Origin: Parasponia andersonii
Taxonomy: Eukaryota; Streptophyta; Magnoliopsida; Rosales; Cannabaceae
Length of the DNA: 64,000 bases
Assembly (NCBI GenBank): GCA_002914805.1
Contig: JXTB01000061.1
Coordinates: 939,215 to 1,003,214 of the forward strand
Reading direction: 5' to 3'
Shown: one piece after another, positions 23,096 through 36,100 of the stretch
How the letters are laid out: every line of letters starts with the position of its first letter
Position numbering within the stretch: the first letter of the stretch is position 1
Notes under the pieces: model-generated
The model's database searches: none
Told to the model about the DNA's origin: nothing
The model's input: only the letters and a program-made list of their open reading frames with translations
Program-made: the position numbers and the translations under genes

Positions 23096-25551
23096 CAAGT
23101 ACAATAACTAATTTAAAATATGTACCTAACTTTTAATGATTTATACATCCCATTATTCTATTGATGAATATTTTTTTAACCATTAAATTATGATATGATG
23201 ATTATTATAATTTGAGTAATTAAAAAAATATATATATTATATAATATTTTTTTCTCCATTTTACTATGAAAAAATATTTATAACCAATTTCAATTAAACA
23301 AAATAATACTTATAGATAAAGAAAAAAAAACCCATAAATACGTAGTAAATTGATGCCCATATATATGATTTAGTAATGACACATTTTAATAAGTGACGCT
23401 GTGTTAGTCCACATAAGCATACAAAGCAATTGTTCTGCTTTTTGAGATATTGTATAAACCAACCTACATGTTCTCCGTAATTCAATAAAATATTTCAACC
23501 CAACTTATTCACGGGGCTTGATATCTTGAGTCTTGACCCGAAAGTCGGCCTTAGGACGGACAGCTAATTTATTACAAGGTTGGTTTCAACCGGTTTGGAT
23601 ACTCTCCTTTTCTAATTTTATCTAGAACGATGTTATATTCTTTGCACAATAGCAAAGACATGCATGTTTAGTTCTTATTATATAAGGGAAATAATAATCA
23701 CAGTGTGGTTTTTTACCATGCTAGCTTTTTTCGTGATTAGTGAGTAGCACATAGAACAATTACCTGGTTGAATGAGTTCTTCCACGCCAATAAACAGCGT
23801 ACTCGCGACTAAATTTGGAATGAAAAAGAGAAGTACAATAAGAACAATAAGCAGAAATAAAGAATAATTTAATTTAATGAATTAAAATTAGGCATATAGT
23901 GCTGCTGTGCTTGGTTCTTAAAAGTGCATGTGATTCAACAGTAATAAAATAATAATGGAGTCACATGACAATTGTTCTACTACTCTCCAATTGGTTGAGA
24001 CATTCGAATAATCCTTCCTACTTTTTCTATGACTTTTAATTCTTTGTTTGGTTCTTGGTTACGACAAATGCAGACAATAGTTTATGTTATGCGTCTTTAG
24101 TACTATCTTGAATCTGAACCCATTTTTTTCTTATAGAACCAAAAAAAAAAAACAATTATCTTCTGTATAGCTTTTTGAGAGGAATCTTGTCATGGATCAC
24201 TAGTTAGTCTTTTAAATTATTATCATGAAGACCAATATTTATAGAATAATTATCCATGGGAGCCTTTTTAAAAAATTAAACCCTTGATAAACCCATATAT
24301 ATTTTTTTAAAGAACCTTGATAAACCCATATTGAGTATTGGCACGAAATGACAAAAACATTTGAGAATTACTTTCTACATTTGGATTGAATTTTTTGACC
24401 CTTAGGTAAGTTGTTAACTAGGGGATAGGGATGACAATAATTGTAAGCTTAATAAACTACTGTTATGTATGTCTACATTCATGTATCAATAATGATATAT
24501 AAGTAATATTTTCATTGTAATTTGTCTGTGTTTCACAATATAAGATTAAAATGAGAACTACAATAATTCAGAGCGACAAATAAGGAAATTAGTTTTGCAA
24601 AATGATGACTTTCAGTGCCGTTGTAAGGACTTCTTTGTGATGGGAACAATTAGCAAGTAATGATAAAAAAAAAAAAAAAACAAAACAATATTGGTCATAA
24701 GTTCATTAGAGATGAGGAAAGGTGTCAATTCAAGAATTGCAGCAGGAACATTGTGAATTACAAAAGATCATTTCAATGGAGGCAAATTAGCGGGGAAAAA
24801 AGTGTCATTTTAATTATTTAGTATAGCTCTCGTTCTCTCACCACTAATTAGTTGCCCTTTTTGAAAATTTTAATATCTATATGTCAATATTAAGCATCCG
24901 GAAAAAAAAAAAGTGATAGCTTCTTCGATTAATATTTTATTTTTAAAATTTTTAGAAACTTTTGAATTCAATTTTTATTTTTTCATATTATAATTAGTCC
25001 TATTATTATTTTTTCATATTATGATTGGTCAGAATATATACATGTATTATATAATATTATATTTAATTTAATATTAATGATAGCTTATATTAAATTTAAT
25101 TCATCAAATATATAGTTGTGCTATATTCATCTTATCAAAATAAAACAATTATTATTTTTATCTTCATACATTTATCTTTTGAACATATGTATTAATATAT
25201 TTTTTTTAATATTATAATATATCTAACCTAACTAATTAATGTATTATTTAAATAAATATGTACCATTTACTATTCCATTTTATTATTATTAATCTCATTT
25301 GCTACTACGTATATATGGGCACCATTTGTTTTTATCTATCTATAGGACTTTTTTTATCCAATTAAAATTCATCATACACATTCTTTCATAGTAAAAAATA
25401 GAAAAAGAAAGAGCATTAAATATTATATATTTTTTATTATTAAAAAATTTTAACTAATCAAATTATGATAGCCATTAGATAATGATCAATAGGTAAAAGA
25501 ACAAATAACTATAAAAAGGTGGGAAAAAAAACACATACTAGATTATGGTCT

Positions 25552-25556
<5 letters not shown>
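23096..25556. other. AT-rich intergenic
   Basis: No gene can be supported. A short duplicated phrase, CCTTGATAAACCCATAT, occurs at about 24281 and 24313. Poly-A and poly-T runs are frequent. Confidence 0.5.

Positions 25557-25589
<33 letters not shown>
25555..25589. repeat. (AT)n microsatellite
   Basis: About 17 perfect TA dinucleotides in a row. Such a run is likely to vary in length between individuals. Confidence 0.95.
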
Positions 25590-25594
<5 letters not shown>

Positions 25595-26530
25595 ATTGTT
25601 TGTATTTAAAATTTTAAGACAAGTATGATTATAAGATTCTATTACATTTATCTAAATTATATGTTGATTCTATAGTTGTTAGTTACTTTAACAATTAGTC
25701 ATTTTACCATGCTTTGTGCAATTTGTTAATTAGGGGTAAATTTTGAAATTTACCAAAAAGCAGTTATAAAATTTAAACTAAAGAATTCTTAATAGTAAAA
25801 ACTTAGCCTAGTGAAATGCTGATCTTAAATAGTTGCGTGTCTCACCGAAGGAAAAAAAAACTATAATGGTGTAGATATCGGTTAATAAATAAATAAACAC
25901 AACAAAAAGAAAGTCTTTTGCTAACGCATTAGATCGTCGGTAAAATAAAGCATTTGCATCTGGAAAAGTTTCCCGACAGAAAAATGCATCAGCATGTTGC
26001 ATCGGTGAATGACCATAGGCAAAAGTATTTTCACAATGCAATACAAACAGCATCCGAAAAAGATATGTTTGCTGACAGAGTCACCCGGTTGGAAAATGCT
26101 AACGTGTTAGGAGATAATGCCGGAAAATGATAACCTGGTCAAACCTTTACTGATATAATATTGTACAATGTCGTTATACTTTAGATTCACCAACACATAA
26201 CTTCGTCGAGAAAAATTACATAAATTATTTTAATTTTTTTTATTTAGTTTTAGATAATTGTCATTTGCCAACAATACATTATGTCGGGAAAGATATACTT
26301 TTATTACCTTTAGCAACGCAAAAACTCATTGGGAATTGTTTATTTCATTTTTAAAAATATCTTTTGGCAACACTCTTTCACACCGGCAAAAGTTAAAAAA
26401 ATTTAAAAAATACAAAATAAAAAAAATAGAAATTAAAAAACAAAAAATAAATAAAATTAAAAAATATTAAATAAATTGATGTTTCAAATACATTAAAAAT
26501 AAAAAAGAAAAATGTCCTATCCATATCTAG

Positions 26531-26562
26531 GTGGAGGTAGAGGTGGAGGTGGAGGTGGTGGA
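26531..26562. repeat. GGTGGA hexamer repeat
   Basis: Five imperfect GGTGGA units encode the Pro-rich tail of the CACTA second gene on the minus strand. Confidence 0.8.
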
Positions 26563-27305
26563 ACCGGAGATTAGAAGTTGAAGCCCGACTGTTAAGTTGA
26601 GCAATCAAGGAGGCCATCATCTGTCTTTGGACCTCCAACTCACGTTGAGTCTTGTCTAGGTGGCACCGGTGCTCCTGGTCTCACTCTGTTAACTGCCGTT
26701 ATAGGGTTGCAAGGGCCTCAGCCTGCTGCTGCTGAGTAACTAAGGACCACTGCTACTTGTTGCTCTAAGTCCTCCAATAACCTTTAGTCTCGACATCGAA
26801 TTAATACTCTTTTGCCACCTCGAATGAAGATAAAGTGTCTGTGCCATGATCGTACAGTCATCAAAGTCATTGGACCAACAACATACTCATAAGATCCAGC
26901 TAGATTAGTTGATAGGGACTCAAATTGTGCATATAATTGTGTTAGAGCCTGAGTTATAGCCTCCTCTCTCAATCTGACCATCTCCTCCTATATAAAAAAA
27001 AATGAATTAGAATTAATTAATTATTACATAGAAACCTAGAACTAAAAAAAAATTAAAATTAAACTTACATGTTTCTCTTAAGTAAAGTCATCCCTCTATT
27101 GAGAGTTCTTGAAGTGCTGCTATTACCAAATATTGATGAGTTGGTCAATGGCACCTATCTTTGAGTCGACCGACAACAAAATTATTGACCAATAAAATTA
27201 GAAAATAATATACACGAATATAAAGTTAAATAACTAATATTTATATGCATACCCCTATATGAATATAACCCGTGATACTCAACGAGCATCGCCCTAAAGA
27301 ATATA

Positions 27306-27310
27306 GTTAC
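27306..27310. repeat. Target-site duplication, left (GTTAC)
   Basis: It pairs with GCTAC at 29106-29110 on the other side of the solo LTR. Confidence 0.6.
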
Positions 27311-29105
27311 TGTTAGTAAATTGATCTAACACTTAGAAAAATCATACATGCATGCAGATATAGAAAATACATGATCATATCATGAATGCAGCGGAAAAAT
27401 TAGCAGATTTAGATTTTAAAATTTTACATGAAAATATTTTTCATAACCATATAACACACATGCATCATATATAGGATCATGTACAACATAAATCAAATCT
27501 AGATATAAAACCCTAGAGATGAGATTAGGGTTTACCTCTTGTAGCGTGTTCCTCCTTGATCTCCTTATTGGTGGTGATCAAACCTCGAACTCTAGATTTT
27601 CTTGTCTATGCTCTTGCTCTTGGTTGATGAGGCGAGTGGACACCAAATCGAAACCTTCGTTGGAGAACGATCAAGAACGCTTTCTTGATCCTATAGAATA
27701 CTGAGACGTGAGATGGGATTATGAGATAGTAGGAAACTTTTTCTCTCCTCTCTTTCTCAGCCTTGGCCGATTTTTCTCCCTTTCTCCATATGTCTATGCG
27801 TGTGACTCTACATGAGTTACTGTGTAGTTTTTTTCTCTCATATATCTTATATATATGGGACCAAAAACTGCTAACCCTAGTCCAATTAGGATTGAGCTTT
27901 TTCTCTAATTTAGGCTTTGGGTATTTTAATAAATATGTCCAACTCATGAAACGTTTTTATAAAAATACCAACTTCTATGTAGAATAATTATTTTACACAG
28001 TTTCATGAAACTAATTTCACAAATACCACTACCAACAATTAATGAGTTTAATTAAACTAGACAAGGGACCTAAAAGATTCAAATAATCTAAGTTCCAATA
28101 ATATGATAAATACATAATAACTCTTATTATGGTATTTATATAAATATTATTAGTAAAAGAGATACTCTACTAAAGGCCCAATACTGTACTCTTAGATTAA
28201 ATATAATGTCTTTTATAGAGATTTAATCAACTAACCTTGATTAATCGATCTATCTAGTATATTCTATACCATATATAGAATCCCTATATAATGCCGTAGT
28301 TGGATAGGTGAAATTACCGTAATACCCTCTAGCACCTATTTACCTTTAAGTTACCATCTTTCTATCGAAGAATAATGTTGTCGATAATTTTATTCTCAAC
28401 GGCCATTTAGACAAAATTATCAACCAATTCACAAAGTGAATACTAAGATCTTAGATTTAATTATTCCGTAAATCTTCAAAGAACCTAAAGTAGCATTAAT
28501 GTATAATGTCCTTAACTATTTGGTGTTCCCATCAATTCATAAGCCATAACTTCCAATATGCCAGAGTTCACTTCTAATTTCATACAGGTTAGTCTTTTAA
28601 CAAATTAAAAGGCTATAACCCATGAAAGCAAGTCCAGTCAAAGATCAAGGATTAAGATCTATATGCTAAGAGCTAGTTTGTGATAATATGAGTATTGAAT
28701 TATGGCACTCAAATTCTTTATATTACCTGGTCCAGTTTAATACACATAACTTGTTTATGTTGTATTAGTGTTTCCATCAGAAGTCAGATACTTCAATGAT
28801 TTGAGACACATAATTCTCGTTGAGATAGACAAATACTACAACCTATAGTAAATAATGTATTCCATCTTTATTTATAGATTATAAACTACTTCATTTAGAC
28901 TTAGATAAAGAAATAAGTTTCCCCATAATTAACACTTAATCATGTTTGTTTCTTTATACACATATAATGGAATCTTTTTCAGATGAATAAACTATTCAAC
29001 TAAGATAGTTTAATCTAGCAAATATCATAATTGCATATAAAAGAAAGTTATTTATACTCAAAAGGGTAAAACTAGAAATCTACTTTTAGGGCAAAAATCC
29101 CAATA
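27311..29105 (-). mobile_element. Solo LTR, Ty1/copia type
   Basis: This 1795-bp block reads on the minus strand from TATTGGGATTTTTGCCCTAA, close to the TGTTGGGATTTATGCCCTAA start seen in many plant Copia LTRs, to a CA end at 27311. A minus-strand TATA-like ATATATATAAGATATATG lies near 27840-27857. The flanks are GTTAC (27306-27310) and GCTAC (29106-29110), a 5-bp target-site duplication with one change. No internal region or second LTR is present, so it is a solo LTR left by LTR-LTR recombination, sitting inside the CACTA second gene. Confidence 0.75.
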
Positions 29106-30783
29106 GCTACTTCCCCTAATTCTCAGCATTTTCACTGAAAGTTTTTGGAGAAAAGAGTAATTAGTGAAAATGTGAAATTTTTGAAAAAATAAAATAAGTT
29201 GAAAAACAATATCACCTGAAACTTTGGTATCACAAAATAATCACAAAGAATAGCCCAATCCCATTGTCACATTCTTGTAGGGCTTCTTCTTTGTAGCCTG
29301 GACGTCATCCTTCCTGCTATGTAAGTCAAAATATCTCTTTATATTACTCTGTCAATATCTCAATATACACATCATCATCTGCATAATGTCATTCATGAAG
29401 AAAACATTGTCACGATGAAATTTAAACTTCAATTGCATTAAAAACAAAATTATATTAGTTACTAAAATATTATAATGTATGAAAGATTTGAAGTATTCTA
29501 TATTCACATTACTCACCTCTAATCATTGAAAGATGAGTTCCATCTCCTCTTTCTTCACATTCACCTATGACAATGTAGTAAGTAGAATGGAGTCTCTGAC
29601 ATACTAGGCAAGTATACTGTTAAATATCTTCCCATTTTTTAGCACAGACTTCCTAGACTTGGTGTTAAATGGCACTGCCATCTTGGAAGACTTAGTCCTC
29701 GTTAACTCTTTCTCTACAATAATGCTTCTAGATTCCTCTCAAATCCTCTTTCTCTTAGGATCTGGCCTGTCTCTGCGTCCACCAGAACCACTTCTCCTTC
29801 TAGATCTATCAAGTTGAGCACTTGTTGCACTAGACATACTATAAGAAAAAAGACAATAAATTAAAATGATAATATGAGAACAACACAACACGATATACAA
29901 ATTCTATTCACAAATGAAATAATTTATAATTCAACTATCTTCATCAAAAGACGTTTCATCTTAGTCAGCACAACTCTCACTTTCACTACTCCCAACATCC
30001 ATTTCTTCATCATTATATTCTTCTAATGTGTCATCCTTAGAGTCATCATCGTCAAACAAAAAATGATTCATGGTTATAACACAAGTTTGACGAAGTAACT
30101 CATCAACATTGTCGGTATTTTCTAGTTCAATATCCTTACAATGATGTTGAATGTTATCTAATACCAGAATATCTACTCACAACTGAAATGAAAATGAATT
30201 GGCCTTTTACAGAATTGGAATCTCACTACTTGTTGAAATATCATTTGACATTTTTCCCGACATTTCAGAAATCTTACATATTTCGAGGTATAAATTCATG
30301 AATGAGATTCCATAATGGCCCATTTTTGTCATCACTAGTGTAATAGATTAGTTTAGCTTGTGAGGCAAGTATAAACGAGTTACTCTTGTACCATTTGTAA
30401 ATCTTCCATCATATTGAATTCTTCTCTTTCGCAGATCAATGTCAAACTACTTGGATCTAAACATCAAAATTAAGTACTCTTTATGTATGATAGTTCTAAA
30501 ACCTCTTCTAAAAGACTTGAAAACTGATTTCCATCTACACTAGGAATTCGGATATCGTAATTCTACATTTTACATTTCACATCATGATTTTCAATAAAAA
30601 AACCTTGATACCATTGACAACACATCCAGGATATGAAAAAGCAGAAATGTTTGATCTATTTGCCAATGCATATAACTCATCAGTGTACTCATTTGATCCT
30701 AATTCTCATAGTTAATTGATCTACATCAAATAAAAGATAAGGTAAGAGTATTTTATAGTTAGATTAGATCAAATTATCTACTC

Positions 30784-30887
30784 CTTCTCATAGGATTATT
30801 CATTGGTAGGAAATACCTATGCCTTATATAAGCAACTTCTCATAGGATTATTCATTAGTAGGAAATACCTATGCCTTATATAAGCAA
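30784..30887. repeat. 52-bp tandem duplication
   Basis: Two copies starting CTTCTCATAGGATTATTCAT differ at one base (30784-30835 and 30836-30887). They lie inside the transposase remnant. The length is not a multiple of three, so the duplication shifts the frame. Confidence 0.9.
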
Positions 30888-31264
30888 CTTTGCCCTGTAT
30901 GCCAATAAATGGAGTTTCTTCATTGCATGTGGAGCATGCTTTATTTCATTCCATACTTCATCTTGACTTTAACAAATATGTTGGATACTCATTGATTGTC
31001 CACATCACAATAGCACATATCAGGGACATCGTACCATTCACTGCATCTCTAGTTTTAACACCATGTTCCTCGAGTTCTTTCTCCTCGTCCATAAGAGGCC
31101 TCATAAATACATTTATACCTTTTCTTGGTGCATTCGGTCCAAGTATAAGAAGTGACAATATCATGGACTTTGATTTAATGCAAATCGAAGGTGGCAAATT
31201 ATACAGAACAACAAAAATTGGCCGCATAGAATATGCTTCGCTTATATTTCCAAATGGGTTAAAT

Positions 31265-31269
31265 CCATC
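31265..31269. repeat. Target-site duplication (CCATC), left
   Basis: CCATC directly precedes the TGTAATACCCC end of the LTR. The same five bases follow both LTR right ends, at 32965 and 39154. Confidence 0.85.
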
Positions 31270-32964
31270 TGTAATACCCCTTAGTCTAAGGTTATTAGAT
31301 TAGAAGATATCATCATTGAAATTTCTTAAAACATAAAAAAATACGGAATATTTTTTTATATAAAATAATTATCTCATTAAATTCTCTACTAAATTCATAA
31401 AGGAAATACCCACAGGAATTTAAAAGTCACGCAAGATAAAAAAAATCTGAAAAAAATATAAAATGTCATTAATAGAAAATAAGGACTAGAAAATGTTCAT
31501 TCAATTAAAATCTAGAATCACATAACAATATTTATTGACAAATTTTCAGCACACTGACAACGTGTAATCAAAAATTTATTACTATTTAATTAAAATACTA
31601 TTGACTCTGAAACTTTTTGAGACTAAATTAGACATCTCCAAAAATATCTACGAAAAAGAAGAGTACAAAAATAAATTTTGAGCTCTTTTTAAAAATTTGA
31701 AGGAAACATAAATCAGTTTATAAGAAAACAAAACAGTGACATATTTATACTAAGGAATATTAAAATCACAAAATAATCAATAAAATTATGTTTAATCATA
31801 TAAATACAGTCAATTAAGACTCATTATCATACCTAAAGAAAAATAATTAAATAAACAATTGGAAGAAATATGTGTAGAGATTTTACTCACAAATTTAATA
31901 AAAGTGACAAAAATCTTATAATTCTTGAATTTAGATTTCTCTTTGAGATTAAAAATTTAAAGATGGAGAAATAGACAAAGGATGATGCTTAGAGAATTTC
32001 TTTCTGTGTTTTTTTAGAGAGATAAAAAAGAGATGGAAATGGCTAGGGTTTAGAAAAGAATAGAGACATAAACATTAATATCACTATATATATAATTGAA
32101 ATCCTAGTGGAATTAACTTTATGTTTCCCTTTTATTTTATACTTTATAAAAATATATAAAGACTCATGGTATTACCCTTGTTTTTATTTGATAATTACAT
32201 TCACAAATTTATATATATATATATATATGTGAGTTTAGTTTAAATGATTACAATAATATTTACCCATGGATGGTTACAATGGTTTAAGCCATTAGATCTA
32301 TATCCTACGATAGTGATTAGTTTGGTAGTTAGCCAAAAAAATTTAATGTAATCACTATTTCTTTTAGTATCTATTTATGGTCACAAAAAATTAAAACCAT
32401 TAAGAAGTCCTCCATATATAATTTATATTTAAATATTGATATAATTTATATTTAAATATTGATATATATATATATATGTTTTATAAAATTCAAGAATAAA
32501 ACAATGACATAAATGATTTCTTTCTCTTTTTTTTTTTTACACGATACTTAAATTATATGTATATATATTATAGTTAAATACCACATGTTGTCAATTTAAT
32601 ACTAATAACATTAATAACAATAATTACTTATCTAAATAACTTCTAATCAATATATAAGATTAACTAATCACACTTTTTTATTATTTTAAGTATCTACAAA
32701 ATTTTAATATGCATGTAAGATAATTATATTAATAGTGTACTCATAATAAAATGTAAAATAACAAACGAAAATTTGCAACACGTAGTAAATTTTACGTTAT
32801 AATTTTTATATCAGGGCACATATATATCGATCGAGCACTGTTGGACATTATTACTATAGAGTATCACGTTAGGCATAAATACTATATAAATTAAAAAATA
32901 TTAAATACAATTATTAACAAATAATACTTAGCAATTCTAAGGCATTCTAATAGTGGCTATTACA
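31270..32964 (-). mobile_element. LTR of Tekay-like chromovirus A (copy a)
   Basis: This 1695-bp LTR has ends TGTAATACCCC and CTATTACA on the + strand. It aligns along its length with 37669-39153. It carries about 190 bp (roughly 32229-32415) that the other copy lacks, either an insertion here or a deletion there. (TA)n tracts lie near 32205 and 32460. The copy is followed by transposase sequence, not by the internal region of the element. Confidence 0.85.
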
Positions 32965-33114
32965 CCATCTGTCGCCAATCCCTAACAAACATTCTAAGAT
33001 CTATTGCAAAAGATAGATATCGTTAGTCAAATTCTTTCCCAGACAGTTCGTCTATGGGATATCTCAAAACACCATCTTCTTTCGATCTCTTAGAATCATT
33101 CCACCTTATGTCTT
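32965..33114 (-). repeat. Duplicated transposase fragment, copy 1
   Basis: These 150 bp encode part of TNP2 on the minus strand (RWNDSKRS, LRYPIDELSGKEFD) and match 39154-39304 with clear divergence, by eye about one base in six. The fragment lies between an LTR and a 41-bp scrap of the same LTR, which a simple insertion cannot produce. Confidence 0.85.
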
Positions 33115-33172
33115 ATACTTAACAATTCTAAGGCATTCTAATCAAGGGTATTACAATTTCCTTTCCTCTTAA
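33115..33172 (-). repeat. LTR scrap plus polypurine tract of chromovirus A
   Basis: Bases 33115-33155 are the first 41 bp (minus sense) of the chromovirus LTR. Beside them the minus strand reads AAGAGGAAAGGAAAT, the polypurine tract at the end of the internal region. This fixes the element's orientation and shows that the true 3' LTR was cut here. Confidence 0.75.
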
Positions 33173-33199
33173 AATTAATTTCGTCCTTGAAATGGAACA

Positions 33200-36100
33200 T
33201 ACAAAAAAGATTGAGATACTTTGCACACATGTCCTCTTCCTATTCCCACGTCGCTTCTCCAATTGTATGATTCCTTCAAAGAACTTTAATTAGAGTAATA
33301 GTCTTATTTTGCAACTCTCTAATTTCACGATCCAAAATCTTTATTAGACCCTCCTCATAAGAAAGATCGTTACGAATTTCTAACATTTCATAACTCAAAA
33401 TATGGGAAGGATTCAAAACATATTTCCTCAACATTGATACGTAGAATACATTATGCTCACTCGACAATGATAGAGGTAGTGCTAGTCTATACGCAAAATC
33501 ACCCACTCACTCTAGTATCATAAAAGGTTCAATGAAACGAGGATTTAGCTTACCCTTAAATCTAAATCTCATCACTCATCTCATAGATGCTACTTTCAAA
33601 AAGACCATATCTCCATCAGTAAATTCCAAAAGCTTCCTTTTTTATCTGCATAACTTTTTTGTCGACTTTGTGTTATTCTCATATGTTGCCGAATCTTTTC
33701 AACCACTTTAGCTATTTGTTGTGCAATGTCTGGAACTATCAACTTTTGTTCTCCTATTTCATCATAATGTACAGAAAAACTATATTTCCTTCATATTGAG
33801 CCTCATATGGCACCATTCCATTTATGGCCTGAAAACTATTATTAGAAGAGAACTCTACTACAGGTAAGAACTTATCCCAAGAACCTTAGAAATCGATCAT
33901 ATAAACTCTTAATATATCTTCCAATTTCTGGATAGTTCTCTCCAATTGACTATCGATCTACGGGTGAAATGCTGTGCTAAATCTTAATTGCGTTCCCATA
34001 GCCTTATGCAAGTCTTTTCAGAAGATAGATGTAAACTTTAGATCTTTATCTGAAACTATCGACAAGGGTACTCCGTGCAACCTCACTATCTCTACCACAT
34101 ACAACTCTACATACTAGCCCATGCTGAAGGTCTTCTTAACTAGTAAAAAGTGGGTTGATTTTATAAGTCGATCTACTATCACCCAAATCAAATTATATCC
34201 TTTTGAGTCCTAGGTATACCAAGTAAAAAATTTATTCCCATATGCACCCATTTCAATTCTGGAATCAAAAGTGATTGTAAGAGACTAGAAAGTCGTTAAT
34301 GCTCAACCTTTACATGCTAGCAAGTCAGACAATGTTCAATGACTTATGCTATATCCTTTCTCATACCAACCCACCAATAATGATTACTCAAATCTCAAAA
34401 CATTTTGGTACCTCTTGGATAGGTAGAACAATGAGCATAATGACCTTCGTTCATAATTTCCTTCTTTAATTCTTCATCGTGAGGTATATATAGCCTCTTA
34501 CCATACCTTAACATTAATTTCCTTCTTTAATTCTTCATCGTGAGGTATATATAGCCTCTTACCATACCTTAACATTCTATTTTCAGAAATTACCAAGTTA
34601 AGATATTTTCCTAGTTACATATCACCTTTTAACTTGGTAATCATCGAATCATTTTAACTTGGTAAGAACTCTACTTATGGTCTGTGAAGATTTCACACTT
34701 GGCTCTATATAAATAATGCCTCAAAATCTTGAAAGCAAACACAAAAGCTGCTAACTCAAGATTATGGGGGAGATAATTCTTTTTATAATCCTTCAATTGT
34801 TGTGATGCATACGCAATTATTTTACCATGTTACATTAAAACACAACCAAACCAAGTTTGAATGGATCAATATAAATAACAGACCCTTCAGTAATTGCAGG
34901 GATAGCTAAAACTAGTACTAAGTTAATCGTTACTTTAATTCTTGAAAACTTTTTTCACATCATTGGACCAGTGGAACTTGACATTTTTCCTTGTCAATTG
35001 TGTTAAAGGAGAAGTAATATGGGAAAATCCTTCCACAAAATATCGATAATAACTAGCTAAATCTAGAAAGCTACAAACCTCACTTATATTTTTCGGTACG
35101 AGCCAACTTTTAACACTTTTAACTTTACTAGGGTCTACGACTATATCTTCTTTGGAAACAATATGGCCAAGAAATGGTATACGATCTAGCCAAAACTCAT
35201 ACTTCTTGAATTTAACATATAATTACTTCTCATAGAGAATGTCAAGAACCAATCTCAAATGTTACTCATGCTCTGTCTTAGAGCATGAATACACCAGAAT
35301 GCCATCTATGAAAATAATCACAAAGTTGTCTAAGCATTCCTTAAATACTCTATTCATTAGGTCCATAAATACATCTAATACATTAGTCAAACCAAATAGC
35401 ATGACCAAGAATTCAAAATGCCCATACCTTGAATGAAAAGCAGTCTTAGACATATCGTCCTTTTTAACCTTCAGTTAATGATAACCTGATCACAGATCTA
35501 TTTTAGAGAAATGGCTAGCATCTTGTAGTTGATCAAACAAATCTTCAATTCAAGGAAAGGGGTACTTATTTTTAATTGTGACCTTGTTTAGTTCACGATA
35601 ATCAATGCACAATCTCATGGACCCATATTTTTTCTTAACAAATAAGACTGGAGCGCCCCATAGAGAATAACTTAGTTAGATAAATGCCTTATCTTGTAAT
35701 TTTTGAAGTTGCATCTTGAGTTCCTTTAATTCCATAGGTGCCACGCGATATGATGCCTTTGATATTAGAGCAATACCAGGTATCAAGTCAATCTTGAATT
35801 CAATCTCTCGATCTGGTGGTAACCCATGCAATTCATTAGGGAAAACATTTGGGTACTTATATACAATTGGTACATCCTCTACTGCCAATCCTTCTTTTAA
35901 GGCATCCGCAAATGAAGCTAGATATCCTATACAACCTTTATTGGGCATTTATCGAGCTTGGGTTTTGAACTAGTAAAACTAAAGCTTGGCTCAATCAAGG
36001 GATTGAATACCACGACTTAATCATGATAATCTATATTGGCATGGTACTTACTAAGCCAATCCATCCCCAATATGATGTCAAAGCCATGGAATTCAAGAAT

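Larger units (their letters stand above)
26517..29837 (-). pseudogene. CACTA second gene (TNP1/Ptta-like)
   Basis: The likely start at 29837 opens MSSATSAQLDRSRRRSGSGG, followed by MAVPFNTKSRKSV, a segment usual at the front of plant Ptta/En/Spm proteins. Near 29220-29270 the minus strand encodes WAILCDYFVIPKFQ, a hallmark of that family. The gene is then cut by a solo LTR (27311-29105). It resumes with MVRLREEAITQALTQLYAQF near 26980 and ends in a Pro-rich tail (PPPPPPPLPPPRYG) with a TAG stop at 26517-26519. In-frame stops and shifts occur throughout, and intron positions cannot all be fixed. In related elements this protein binds subterminal repeats and assists transposase. It begins only 95 bp after the TNP2 stop. 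Confidence 0.65.

Noticed and set aside
27519-27987. Several 60-113-codon frames on both strands
   Set aside because: They lie inside the solo Copia LTR and match no protein family.
31270-33155. Simple full-length chromovirus with LTR a as its 3' LTR
   Set aside because: A 150-bp transposase fragment and an LTR scrap separate LTR a from the internal region, so LTR a is not directly joined to the element.
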